The notes below the pieces were generated by a model that was given only the letters and a program-made list of their open reading frames with translations, ran no database searches and was not told the DNA's origin. This document shows positions 13,218 to 25,700 of a stretch of DNA of 64,000 bases, one piece after another; position 1 is the first letter of the stretch, and every line of letters begins with the position of its first letter. Source of the DNA: Balanoglossus misakiensis (lineage: Eukaryota; Hemichordata); NCBI GenBank assembly GCA_040954595.2, contig CM082595.2:3968001-4032000 (forward strand), written 5' to 3'. Made by a program: the position numbers and the translations under genes.

Positions 13218-14506
13218 CTACCAGAACGGACACCTGCATAAAAGAAAAAAAAACAGACTTAGGAAAGATTCACACAACTTCCTTTAACACTCCCCCATTT
13301 CCCTGTACAAAGGTCTTTCTTGACTGTAGAAAGCAATGGATTTGGACCACTTCATTGTGGTGAACGAGTGCGGAAGCTACAATGAATGACAGAGTGTGCA
13401 AAAAAAGAATGAAAGTCAGAATAGACAGCTGATTCGGGACGATAAGATCTCAGTTTGATGATGGAATTGTTTTATGGACCAATGTGTCACACGGGCCAAT
13501 TTTGGCCCTTGGTACTATCTCACTGACACACAGCTGACTAAGAGTTTGACTCTGTCCCTCTCATGACCTTCAGGTCAGGTGAGGTCGTAGGTCACTTACC
13601 ATCCGATGTAACACTGGCACAGGTTTTCATGTGACGTGGCTTGACGTATGAGCAATTCAACTTGTGTCGGCACATTCAACTGATCATGTCCTTTGAAATC
13701 GTGTCCTGTCATCAAAAATAAAATTATGTAGTAATTATATCAGTGCATATCAATTAACAACTGCCACTGTACGGTAAATCACAAGAATATGACAAAGTGA
13801 GATGAGAAAACAATTGTGGTAAATGTATACCAACCTGTGAGTTTATCTCTGACTCTGTTTATGATGGATATTGCCTTCTTGTTTAGGGCTTCTGGCGGAA
13901 CACCAGCGTCACTTTCTGTCAAGCAAATTATGGCAACTAATTACACATACTGGTATAAAGACTCACATACATTTAGATACACTTAGAAATATGGGCTCTA
14001 GGATAGTTACCCCCTGGACAACCACCCACCTGACACCCCAACCCTTGTACTAACTTGGGAAATGTCTGGGTGGTGAATATCCAGGGGGTGAGCATCCTCA
14101 TACCAGTATGTCATGCTTTCAAAGAGTATACAATAACTCACCATAGGACTGCATGGAGTCTGGGTAAGTCCCTTGCTTCTTTTGCGATTCGCCGCTAACA
14201 TCCACACTGTCCAGCAAATCTGAGAAGAATATACATAAGCAGGTAAAAGTAATGGCTGAGAAATCCAAAGATACAGGCACATTCTGCACCATAAAGATGG
14301 ATTTGATGAATACTGGTAATCAATCGCTCAAATCCTTCCGTTATCATAATAATGCTATTACAAGAAACACAAATAGTCGAAAAACGAGTTACCAGTATTT
14401 TACTACATAAATGGACACTTACCTCCAGAAGTTGTAGCGCTGTGACTGGCTGCAGCCGACATGGTATCTGTTCTGCCCTTGGAGCGTTTACCTTTAGGCG
14501 CACCAG
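13218..14506 (-). CDS. MTOR: MTOR exons for the post-kinase regulatory loop and FATC
   Basis: Exons are 14423-14506, 14142-14219, 13835-13915, 13600-13705 and 13218-13233. The last coding exon is only 16 bases: it completes the Trp codon and adds Cys-Pro-Phe-Trp-stop. The FATC part ([18 protein letters not shown], then CQCYIGWCPFW) is nearly identical to vertebrates; this short domain is needed for kinase integrity. The first two exons encode the flexible Ser/Thr-rich loop ([13 protein letters not shown] and following) that in vertebrates contains the S6K/Akt-phosphorylated serine 2448. Here the likely equivalent position is Thr in GRTDTM. The loop is otherwise poorly conserved, as expected for this region. 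Confidence 0.93.
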
Positions 14507-16690
14507 CTAAGATACAAAACAACATACAATTTTCAAAGATGGCTTGGAAGAAATCTGCATGGTGCAAAAGGTTAAGTGACTTTTAATAGGCCACTTTTAT
14601 GACCCCTGAGTGACCTTACATCCTGGTGTCCTGTTGGTATGACATCATTTATCATAGAATTGGCCCATTGAGTGCTTGGTCTGCAGAAGTGCTCGTGAGG
14701 TCAAAGTTCACTTACTGTCCATCAGTCTCCAGTTGAGCAATGGATCGTAGACGAACGCTTCCAACACTGCCATGACACTGTCTCTGTTCTCCCGGAGTAC
14801 CTTCATCACGCTCTCGCATGTGATACGGAAATTTCCATCGATACCAGTCACCTAGATACCATGGGTGGATAATAAGGTTTCCAGTTATGTAGTAGATAAT
14901 AATGTAGATATGTTTAGTAACAGTTTGGCAAGAGGAACTAACAGATCAAGAACTCCAGATGTAAGGTGTAAGGAAAACTCACCTCCATGGCATTCGTCAA
15001 CATCCGCGTCAATCTAAACGGAATCTTTTCTGGAAACTTCTCTCTTGTCATTGCAACCTGCATATAAAAAAATCCTCAATCTTAAGAACATATACTAACA
15101 TATTACATGTACAATTGAAGTTGACCGTATTTTGGCTAAATAAGGACAATTTCGTGTTATACTTTATGCTGGTCAAAATTTAGGTGATCGCTATAATGTT
15201 TTTCGTACCTCAAAGCAGTCACCAAAGTCAATGTGAAGAATCCGTCCAGACAGTCTGTCCAACATCAAGTTCGATGGATGTCTGCAAAGAACAGAAATTT
15301 TGATGAGGATTTTAGTACATGTACATATTTGTTGTTTAAGTACACATATTAAATATGTCATACAACTTACATGTATTATGACTGAACACTAACCTGTCAC
15401 CAAGACCTAGTACATATCCAACCATAGACATAACGGCTAGCGATCTGGTATAGTTAGTTCTTCTGTCAAACCATACCTGATTTTTAAGAAAAAATATTAA
15501 AACATGTTAAGCATTAAAATACGTTCATTAGAAAAAAAAATCACTTTTTTCCTATGATCTACAGTGGTTCTGAATTTCTGATATGTTACTTAATCTGTAA
15601 TGTAAAGTTTTTGTTTATATGAGTACCACTGACCTCTGAACTTGGACTCTTCAACCACAGCAGCTTGGCAAGATCGTCTCCATTGGTGTGCTCCAGAGCA
15701 TGCTCAAATACCTCCACCTTCTGCATCAATGTCAGGTGATCATAGTCTGGTGCCATCTGATTGGTTGGGAGAAAGTCATGTGATTAGAGACCTTCGCTTA
15801 TTGGCAATTGGCAGAGTTTGATTGACACGTCACGATAATGGAAGAGTCAGATACACACATCACAAAATAAGGCTTCTTCTGAAGTTTCAAAGATTATCTG
15901 AAATATTGTTGATAATATTCACTTACTCTGAGCATAATTCTATGTTCGATGTTGAGCAGAATTTTCTTCTTTTCTCTGTAATCTCTGATCAGTGTATGCA
16001 GTGTGTCACAGTGAGGAACCCAGCCAATCAGTCCCGAGTTCGTTGACAGTGGAATCACAGAGTATCTCTGAATACTGGTGAAGAAGAAAAAAGATATAAG
16101 TTTCACATTCTTCTATCCCCATTCTGTGTATACTGTTCCAAGCACAGCATGGAAAAAGAATAAATGGCGTTAAAATAAACAGGGGCACGAGAAATGAAAA
16201 GAGTTTATCAATAGTGAATTTTACTTTGTCTGTAGTGTCATCAAAGCTGATTGGTTAATCGTCTTGACCAAAATGAACCAATCACATTCATCTCCTGGTG
16301 TCACATGACTTACTTGAGATGTCTGATGAAGGTTTCTGGGTCGTTGCCCAGTAGAGTGTTGACCAGCCCAAACAGCTGCATGACACGTTCATCCTGACGC
16401 AGATCTTCGTGTCCTTTCAGTAAGAACATGAACTCCTGTCCGTTGCTTCCTATGAAACATAAACAAACCAAAGATCTAATGAAATTTGTAAACAAACAAA
16501 CAAACAAACAAACAAAGACAAATATACATACATGTACATACGTATGTAGCATACATACATACATACATACATACATACATACATACATACATACATACAT
16601 ACATACATACATACATACAACATACATACATACACACACACACATATACATACATACATACATACATACATACATACATACATACATACA

Positions 16691-16723
<33 letters not shown>

Positions 16724-19700
16724 TATTATTATATAATAAGTAATGTCCACCTTTCTACATATACATACACCAGGCTTACCAAATATACTGAGTTTCCTGG
16801 GTCTCTGTTTTGAAGTGATGACTTGCAATGTTGGCTGTACATAGTGGATCTGGATGACCGGCTGGTTGGGGTCGTAGGTGCCGGGGACAGCTAGCTCAAG
16901 GTCACGGCACATCAATAGCTTGGGAGACACGTACTGCAGTTCAAGTTGTGTCAACTGGGGAGAAGGAAATGGAAAAAATATTACTCGCGCCAAAATGGCA
17001 ATTTATGGTTAGAGGGTTAACACATTCAGATTCACTTTAACAAACAGATAAATAAAATACAAGAGAATTATTTTCACCTGTGGTAACTGCTTGGATATCC
17101 TCCTGAAGACGTGATAGTACAAATCCCATGCCTGGGTCAGTTCTTTGACGTTTCCCGATCTGGTGTACTTCCGGCACCACTCCTGCGCTTCCATCAGATC
17201 TCTTCCGTATGCCTGTGGATGAGAGAAGAAAGTGGATTCCGGTCATTAAGGTGGCCCTGTGTGATTATCGCGAGATCAGCGCAAATTTACAAAAAGACAT
17301 ATCTTTAACTATTGAAAGCTTATAAGCAAAGGATCTATTAAATGTGTACTGACAATAGTACGAACAACACACTCATCTGTACAGTCACAACACGTAGCAT
17401 GCTCGCAGGCTCAAAGTCGTAAAAAAATCTCCACTCACTTGATTAAAGGAGGTCTCTTTCAGTGTCTGTGGGCCCCTCTCCATCATGGCGTGCAGGGGCT
17501 CCAGAACAGAGAACATGCCTTTCACATTTCTTTCTCCAAAGTAGAGTCTGGACGCTTCCTCCAGACCTTCATGCCATAATTCGTGCCACAGGATAGCCAC
17601 TCTGATCAGTTCATCACTCACCTAAACAAAACAAAACAAGACAAAACAAAACAAATAATTTAAAATTACATGAAATTGTGAATGTTACCGCACCAGAATT
17701 TCTGAGTTAGAAAGTTCAGAAAAATCTCAAATCACTATAGAAAACATCGCTTTTGCTCTTCAACAAATTCACAAACTGGATGACAAACTTGTCACTTACC
17801 ATCATGGCCTGAGTGACAAGGTTGGAGCTGTGCTCGCACATATTTTTCAGGATTCTGTTGGCCGCGTTGTGTCTTGCCGAGCTGGCAGATTTGGACGCTA
17901 CAGTCAGTGGATATATCAGGGCCTATGAAGGGAGAAAACTTGATACTAAGTGAAGTGAAAATTCTCCAATTCTTCAGTGTGCTTTTGCAGTTTTGAGAAA
18001 AATCACCACCGATAATGCAAATGTTCTACCAAAGTTACAGCGACATATGTTATGCTCAGCTGACACTTTGCTTCTCTAAAACAGTTCCGGACACAGACAA
18101 AAATCTTTTATTAATTTCTAATTAATTTTTTATTAATTTCAGACCACATTCCCATAGCTTACCTGTGGATGCTGTTTGCCGATATCAGTCAACAGCTGAT
18201 GGATCAATTTACCCACTAGCTGTCGTGGAGTGTCGATTCTGGCTATCAGTTGCGGAATAACCTGCAAAACACCAAACAGAACGATCATCACGTGCACATC
18301 ACCACCCTTGATTCAATGTCAAATAATGCTGTTTAATTGACAACCATGGGAAAGAGACATCCTTGGGTTTCTTGACAAAAATTCCTACCTGCAACCAAGT
18401 GTCTATCTGTATAGTTTTGATCCCTTCCACCAGTCCCTCATAGACATCGGGCCACTGTCCGTAGTCGAACCACAGAGTCAGCAAGCGCAGCGTGTCTTGC
18501 AAGGAGTTGCCGCCGGAAGACAGCGCGATCGACCGGAAGAATCCTTGCACGGCCGGCACTGTGTAGGTGTGGATGTTGTTCGAGTTCTGGAATGGTAAAT
18601 GGAATGACATATTGTTAGACCATCAGATCCGGGCCATGGAAATACCAGTAGATCAGGTTTAAGTATTTATAGTGAAAGATGAGCAGTTTAGATAAATGGG
18701 CTTGCAAATGAAAATTTGCAAACACATTTTAGGTTACATGAAGTTTTGAACATTTTCTGAAAACATGCTTTGCTGACTGTGGTCTAGAATTTTCATTTAG
18801 ATGACTATTTGCATACATGTACAGCACATAATGAAAAATACAGTTTGACAGATATCATAAAAATTAATATAAAACATTCTGCACTCATGCACCTGTGACA
18901 GAATACTGCCAATTTTTGTTACCTGTTTGGACTGTGAATCATCCAAAAATTCAATACTGGCATTGCTGCCGATGCTATCGACCCTCCTGTGCTCTTTGAT
19001 CAACATCTCGGTCTGGCCACCCTCGGCTGCGCCAGCTTGACCGCCGTTCTGCTGACCACTGGTCTGGTGTTTGTAGTACAGCACTGCCTCATAGTTCATC
19101 AATGCCCATGCATGCCAGGCCTGGAAATGAATGCGTATGAAAGTTATAGGTTGAGAAGAATGACTGCAAGGTCTACACAAAATTTGGTGGGCTACACTTG
19201 AAAGTATGGGACATCAAAGTAAATTAAAATACCTGTGACCTGGGACTAGAACTAAACAAATATTTATCTACATGTATAAGAGTGAAAGGAAGGCCAACAT
19301 GTAATGAAGTTTGTTGATAGCTTAACTGAGGAAATTATACAGCCACAATATTATAAATCTGTCAAACACAACCTGCATTTGTGAGAAATGGGTAACCTAC
19401 ATGTACAAGGGCCTAGAACACGTCACATCTCCTGAAGTCAATATAGATGACCTACAATCCTGAGTAAACAGGTCTACAGGTTTATGTCTCATCCACACCA
19501 CTCTTTAACACCACCTTAATACTCTCACAAACAGACATCGTTGCATAGCTGGTTTTCAGGTCTCTCCATTAAAATGGGTTTTAAGACCCACTTGGACTAA
19601 CCCCACCATAAATGAACTAACACAGGCAGTCTTAGTGTACACACGTTTCTAAATAAAGACTCCCTTACCTTGTACCAGTTCCTGTCATGTTCAGTAGCTG

Positions 19701-22700
19701 ATTCATAGTACTGCAGAATTTGTGGAATCGTACCGTCGTTTATTCCTTCCAGACTTTGCTGCCACTCTCCAAGTTTGAGGTAACAGCTACAGAGGCAAAT
19801 GAAATCGCATCAGATATTGCGTTAGACAACCGTTGAACATGACTACATCAAGCAAGAAAGTTCACCTGAACTGCACCAAGCCATCATCTGATGTCTTGGT
19901 ACAACCGGAATCACAATCAACAAACACCTTGACCTTGACCGACATCTTTCTACCCCTTCACACAAGACATTCTTGAAAACCACATTCTCACAAGTCACTA
20001 TCTATTGTTCCATTCTCACATCAACAAGAAACATACCAATCAAACAGTCAAACACATACCACATTCCTGCATGTACACTTAGAATAGTTTCAAATAAAAA
20101 TAACACAGTTCTTATAAGTTGGACATAAAATGATTTATTATCTCATAATAAGAAAATCAGAGCTGTAAATTGTGATAAACTAGATTTACAACCTGCATTG
20201 AAATCACAAACCACACCAACTACTACTGCGAGTAAAACGCCAAGGTATAAACCACACAGTATTTACCCTCAGCCCACACACTGTCAGACTTGTTCAACTT
20301 TCACTCTCGGTCTCACCGAACAGATCACGTTACTGCACATGTGGGACAGCTCTGGGGCCAGTCTCCGCCTCCACTCTATTCACAGCGCAAACATTGAGGC
20401 CAGTGTGATATACAGTCCCTGGAACTTCCAAAGTACAGCACGCCCACGGTTTTCTTTGAAACCCATTGATGTCCGGCCCCAGTGCTGAGCGCCATAAGGA
20501 AAACAGACGTTCCTTCATAGATGATCTTACTGGGCGTACAGTACAGTGATACAGAAATATCTTCCTTGTGAAGAAACTGCTTTAAAGGTAATTTTTGCGA
20601 AGATAAAGGTAAGTCCTGGTCATTTTTACGATCTCAGAGCTACATAGAACTAAGGAAAGCATGGTGTGTTGAGTACAAGTCTTGTGATTATGGCATAACT
20701 TTATACTGTCACAGTCAGGGTAATTCACACTTGAAACTGACCGGTTTGTGATTAGTGAAACTTTGTAATTAATTGGAAATTTATGTGGTTCAATGAACTC
20801 TTCCTTGGTTCTTGTGAACACTCATTTGACTGCACATTAGTGTCCTGTGTCACCAGTTGACCCTAAAGTGAACTTTTCATGCGGGAACCAACACCAAAAG
20901 CGTAACACTGAAAAATATGTAACTATGTCAACAATGCACAACTAGGAAACAAACAGAAAGTTATGCATGGTAGATTCACTGAACATAATCATGGCTTACA
21001 AACAACTGCTCGCTAGTACTATTAACCCCATGACTACCTAGAGTGCCAGAAATTTCATGCACCATAATTAATTGCCTTATACCTGGCATACCAGATAATT
21101 CCAGCGCAAATTACTGCTGCAACACAACTTCTGCAGTGACGTAAAATTGCGTAGGTGTTGAGTAGGCGTCCTACTTCGTTTTATGTTTAATGTGTAATAA
21201 ACACTGTTTGTTCTTTGGTTTTCATTTTCAACAGATTCATGGTTTATGCACCTTTGTTAAGAAGCAAGATGGAAGCTCCACATCGACTGTTTGTCCTTGT
21301 TGCCGTGGTTACAACCTTGCAGATGTGCAGTTGCAACTACCAGGCAAAGCCATGTCACACCGACTTCCGTGACACGTCTAAGCTGGACTGTAGTGGGCAC
21401 AACCTGACTCGCATCCCGGATGTCAAAGACTACAAGCCGAACACCATCAAGGGTCTGTGGCTCAACACCAATAACATCACCACGGTTACGGCCGGTGCTC
21501 TCAACTCTTTCATCACCCTTACTCTTCTGAAGATGGACTCGAATCACATACACAGACTGGATGGCAAAGTATTCGGCGAGCTACATCACCTGAAACAGCT
21601 GTATCTACAGGACAATGACATTCAGACTATAGATGACATCACCTTCGATGGATTACTTGATCTGGAGATCCTGGATCTCAGACGAAATCCTATCTCACGT
21701 CTTCCAGGAAAGACATTTCGAGAACTTAACTCCCTGAAGGAATTGCATCTCAGCATGTGTTATTTTCCACAGCTTCAAGTTGACCAGTTCTTCGGCTTAG
21801 AAAATCTACACACCCTGTCTGTGGAAATGTGCAACGTATCTCAGATTGAGAACGGTGTATTTAGCAGGGTTCCTAATGTCACATGGCTTTCTTTACAAGG
21901 CAACAGGCTGTCGGCTTTGGACGGTGCAATTTTCCGACACCTAAGCAAGTTAGAAGTCCTCGACTTGAGCCACAACCGACTGGTGAAAATCGTAGCTAAC
22001 CTATGCGTCCACACACCGCTGTTGGAGAACCTCACCTTCAGCTATAACCCGTTAGAAGAAATAAATTTTGGGGACGACTACAAAGCATGTAATCTGGCTA
22101 ACTTGCATTTGGTTTCTGTAACTAACATGTCAGACGTCACCAAAGTCAACAAGTCCTTTGAGGGTTTGACCAAAACCAACCTCACACAACTTGACTACCG
22201 TGGCAACGTGATCACTATTGGCGACTACGAACTCTTTCAAGGTTTCAACAACCTTTCAATACTCGATTTCAGTTCAAGGACAATCGTCCCATTCACGGCG
22301 ACCAGCAGCTTGGGCAGCACGGCTGAAGTTCAAAGGTCAAACATTCACACTCTAAGACTCTCAAACAACACTTCACCGGGTACGCCCTCGTTGACTGTGT
22401 TAACACTGATAGACTTTGCTACAAAAGTTATCAATGAGTCTTACTTAAAGGAGCTTGACATCAGTCAAAATGGACTATCTATCCTCCTTAACGACTCATT
22501 CCTAGCATTCCCATCACTTGAAGTGCTGAATATCGCGCATAATTTGATCAGAAATATTGAAGTGTGTGCATTCAGAGGTCTACACAAGTTGAGACATCTA
22601 TCCTTACGCGACAACAACCTGTGGACGATAGTGCCACACACTTTTGATATTTCCCGCAATTTTCCGTTGGAGTTCTTAGACCTCTCGGAGAACGTCTTGG

Positions 22701-25700
22701 CCTACTATGTCGACGATGCCTTCATCGGCTTGAAGAACTTGTTGGAGTTGAGGTTGGCGGATCAAGGGAAGATCAGAATCTTAGAAGAGAATTTCGACGA
22801 CCTGCCTAGTCTTCAGAAACTGGACATCAGTGGAAACACTTGGGCCGATCAGTTTTATCTGCCGCTGTGCAAGATGCCGAATTTGACATTGCTGAACATC
22901 TCGCATGCATGGGTGAAGAGCAAAAAAGCATTTCCGTTTGACGATATCTCCGTGAAATGCCAAGGATTTGTCAGCAACCTGAAGACGCTGGATTTCAAGG
23001 CCTCGTTTGTGGACAACTGCAAAAACGTGGAAGATTACTTCTCCCGGAACTGGCACGCCTTCCAGAAGCTGCAGAAACTGTTCCTGTCGTTCCTGATTCA
23101 CTACGAACCGGACTACTTTCCGTGGGGGATGTTTTCCAATCTGTCGCGACTCGAAGTCTTGAAACTGAAAGGCAACCGAATCCAGACTATACCTCCCGGT
23201 GCCTTCAGCAAGCTGACACGCTTGTCGCACCTGGATCTGAGCTGGAACAGCATGGCTTCTTTCGAAACCCTTCCGTGCGAGGACTTGAAACATCTGAAGA
23301 CATTATGTCTAAATAAAAATGCCATTGAACACATCGATGGTGAGTTCTTCAAAAAACTACCAAACCTGACACAACTTTATCTCAATGGGAACCGTTTTGA
23401 CTGCAGCTGTCCCTTTATACCGTTCCGACATTTCATAGACTCCCCAGATTCCAAACGCATACATAATCTGACATCAAATTTCAGACATTACGATGAGCGA
23501 CCGTACTGGTTTCAAGACTATGTTTGTGACGTTCCTATCGATCTACACGGCAAGACAATTGCTGACTTCAATCCGTACAGCACGTTGAAATGTGAGCCTT
23601 CCATAATTTTTACTGTTGCGCTAATGTCGCTTGCTGCCCTGGCGGTCGGCGTCACAATCCTGGTCAAGTTCTTTCGCTATCAGATCAGATACGTGTGGTT
23701 CATTGTTAAGCTGAAACTGAACTGTCACAGGTATGAGCCTATGTGTGACGACCAGGAGTACGAGTACGATGTCAATATTTCAAACAGCGATGCAGACGAA
23801 GACTGGGTGGTCCACACCCTCCTCCCATGGCTGGAAGGCACGAAACAACTGAAGGTCCACCTCAAAGTCCGGGATTTGAAGCCGGGAACCACGAAGCCCC
23901 GCTACGTCGCCGACCTCATCTACAAGAAGAGCAGGAAGACGCTGTTCGTGATCTCCGAGAGCTTCATCACCAACGGCACCTGCATGCAGGAGCTCTACGT
24001 GGCCTTCCAGAAGCTGTTCGACGAGCACATGAACATCATGGTCTTCGTCAACCTGGAGGAAATACCCGACAACAAACAGCCGAGAGTCCTGCGTTTCCCC
24101 CTGTGCAAGAAACGCGCGAACAAATGGTGGCTCTGCAAGGACAATGAGACAAGAAAGGCCGTTTTCTGGCTCGATGTTGAACACTATATTGATGAGGTTA
24201 GCAAGGTGAACCACATCACACAAATTCACTAATCCTGTTTCTCAGATATAGTCTTATTAAAGGCACACAGTAACCTATGCAAATTTAACCAGTTACTCTG
24301 GAAAATTCAAATATGCAATGTAGCCAATCACCGATTTTCAGTGGGTAGCACACGTAAAAAAGTGCACCACCACATAGATAGTTACGCTGTGCCAGTTTTG
24401 AACTTTTTTTAAATGTATGATGTACAAATAGATTTTTAGATCAGTTATAGGAAATGTAATGCACGAAATACTTGATGTTTTATGCAACAGATTCTTATGA
24501 GGTGTCATTTAGCACATACAGTTATTAAAGGGACATAATCGCCATTATCCAGTTGAAAATAAGTCAAATAAATATTGATACTGTTACTGTATTGCAAACT
24601 AAAAACAGCCATAGTCAGTCTTTACAAATTATTTATTGTTCTCAAATGTTTGTAATTTTTACAAAAATGAAACAAATTCTGCAACTTCAGAATCATAAGA
24701 TCAATATCATTTTACAGTCAAATTATGACTGTCAGAAAAAACACTGTAGATTATTAACATTATAGAAAGTAGTGTATCAGATTTAAAAATCTTTTAAAAA
24801 ATAAACATCCTATTCAGTATTAACCAAGGAAAAGCAAAAAAAATGAAAATGTAAAATTATGTCATTATTACCAGGTAATCATGTCAAATGTACAAATCTT
24901 GAGAAAGTTATATAAAAATGAAATAAATGTTAATTTTTTTCTTTATGCATGTTTAATTTTTAAAGGAATATGTACATGGAAATCAGCATTGACATAACAT
25001 TGTTTTTCAAATTTCATCAGAAGAATTATTCTAGTTATGGTGGTCAAATCAAAGAGGAAGGATCTCTTTGATGTCGGTGGATGGATACCATCTAAGAGAT
25101 GTGGTGTGTCAGTTCAAAGGTGAATTCATGGACTTAAAATAAAATATTAAAAGACTGATACCCCCCAAAAATTCACAAAAACTTTGGGGACATTAAATAA
25201 ATTTCAATGGAATATAAACTATCTGCACACAAAAATCTCTTTCAGAAAATTCCTCTAAAAATGAAATACATCTCAAATGCAGTTTATTACATTCATTGGT
25301 TGTTTCATTGATCTTTAAGTTTAGGAAAACATTCATTAAATATTGGTTTAATCAGTCATGTAAATAATATCAGTTCATAAAATAATTTTCAATGTACGCA
25401 AAAGCACTATTTACAATATTTACACTGAAGTAATAAATTATTAAAATTTGTAATCATTCTATTGGGTGATGTCATAAGATAATATTTATAATATATACAG
25501 TTAACTTTTATCAACATTGATAAAAGTTTGTAAATATCAGGGCTGATTTTGAAACTTACGGTAGTTTGAATGTTTTGGACAATATTGGATGAGGGTAACC
25601 AAATTGTTCAGAGACGCCCATGTACTTTTTGGAAAGAAGTCACGGATTGGTTGGTTGTCAAGATGCACCATTTTTACAACCAATCAAAAGAGAGCATATA

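Noticed and set aside
16551-16720. Regular repeats as a possible CRISPR array
   Set aside because: The repeats are simple tetranucleotides without unique spacers, and the DNA is eukaryotic.
16310-16993. Minus-strand open frame of 227 codons running through the CATA microsatellite
   Set aside because: It joins two real MTOR exons (16780-16954 and 16314-16449) by reading through the intron. Clear splice sites and the vertebrate protein show the repeat is not translated.
21215-21268. Extension of the TLR protein to a start at 21215
   Set aside because: It begins at TTG and crosses a splice acceptor at 21234. The ATG at 21269 gives a proper signal peptide; 21239 is the only other plausible start.
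22781-23293. Minus-strand open frames antisense to the TLR, including 23780-24229
   Set aside because: They mirror the TLR codons and carry no domain signal; the plus-strand frame is unambiguous.
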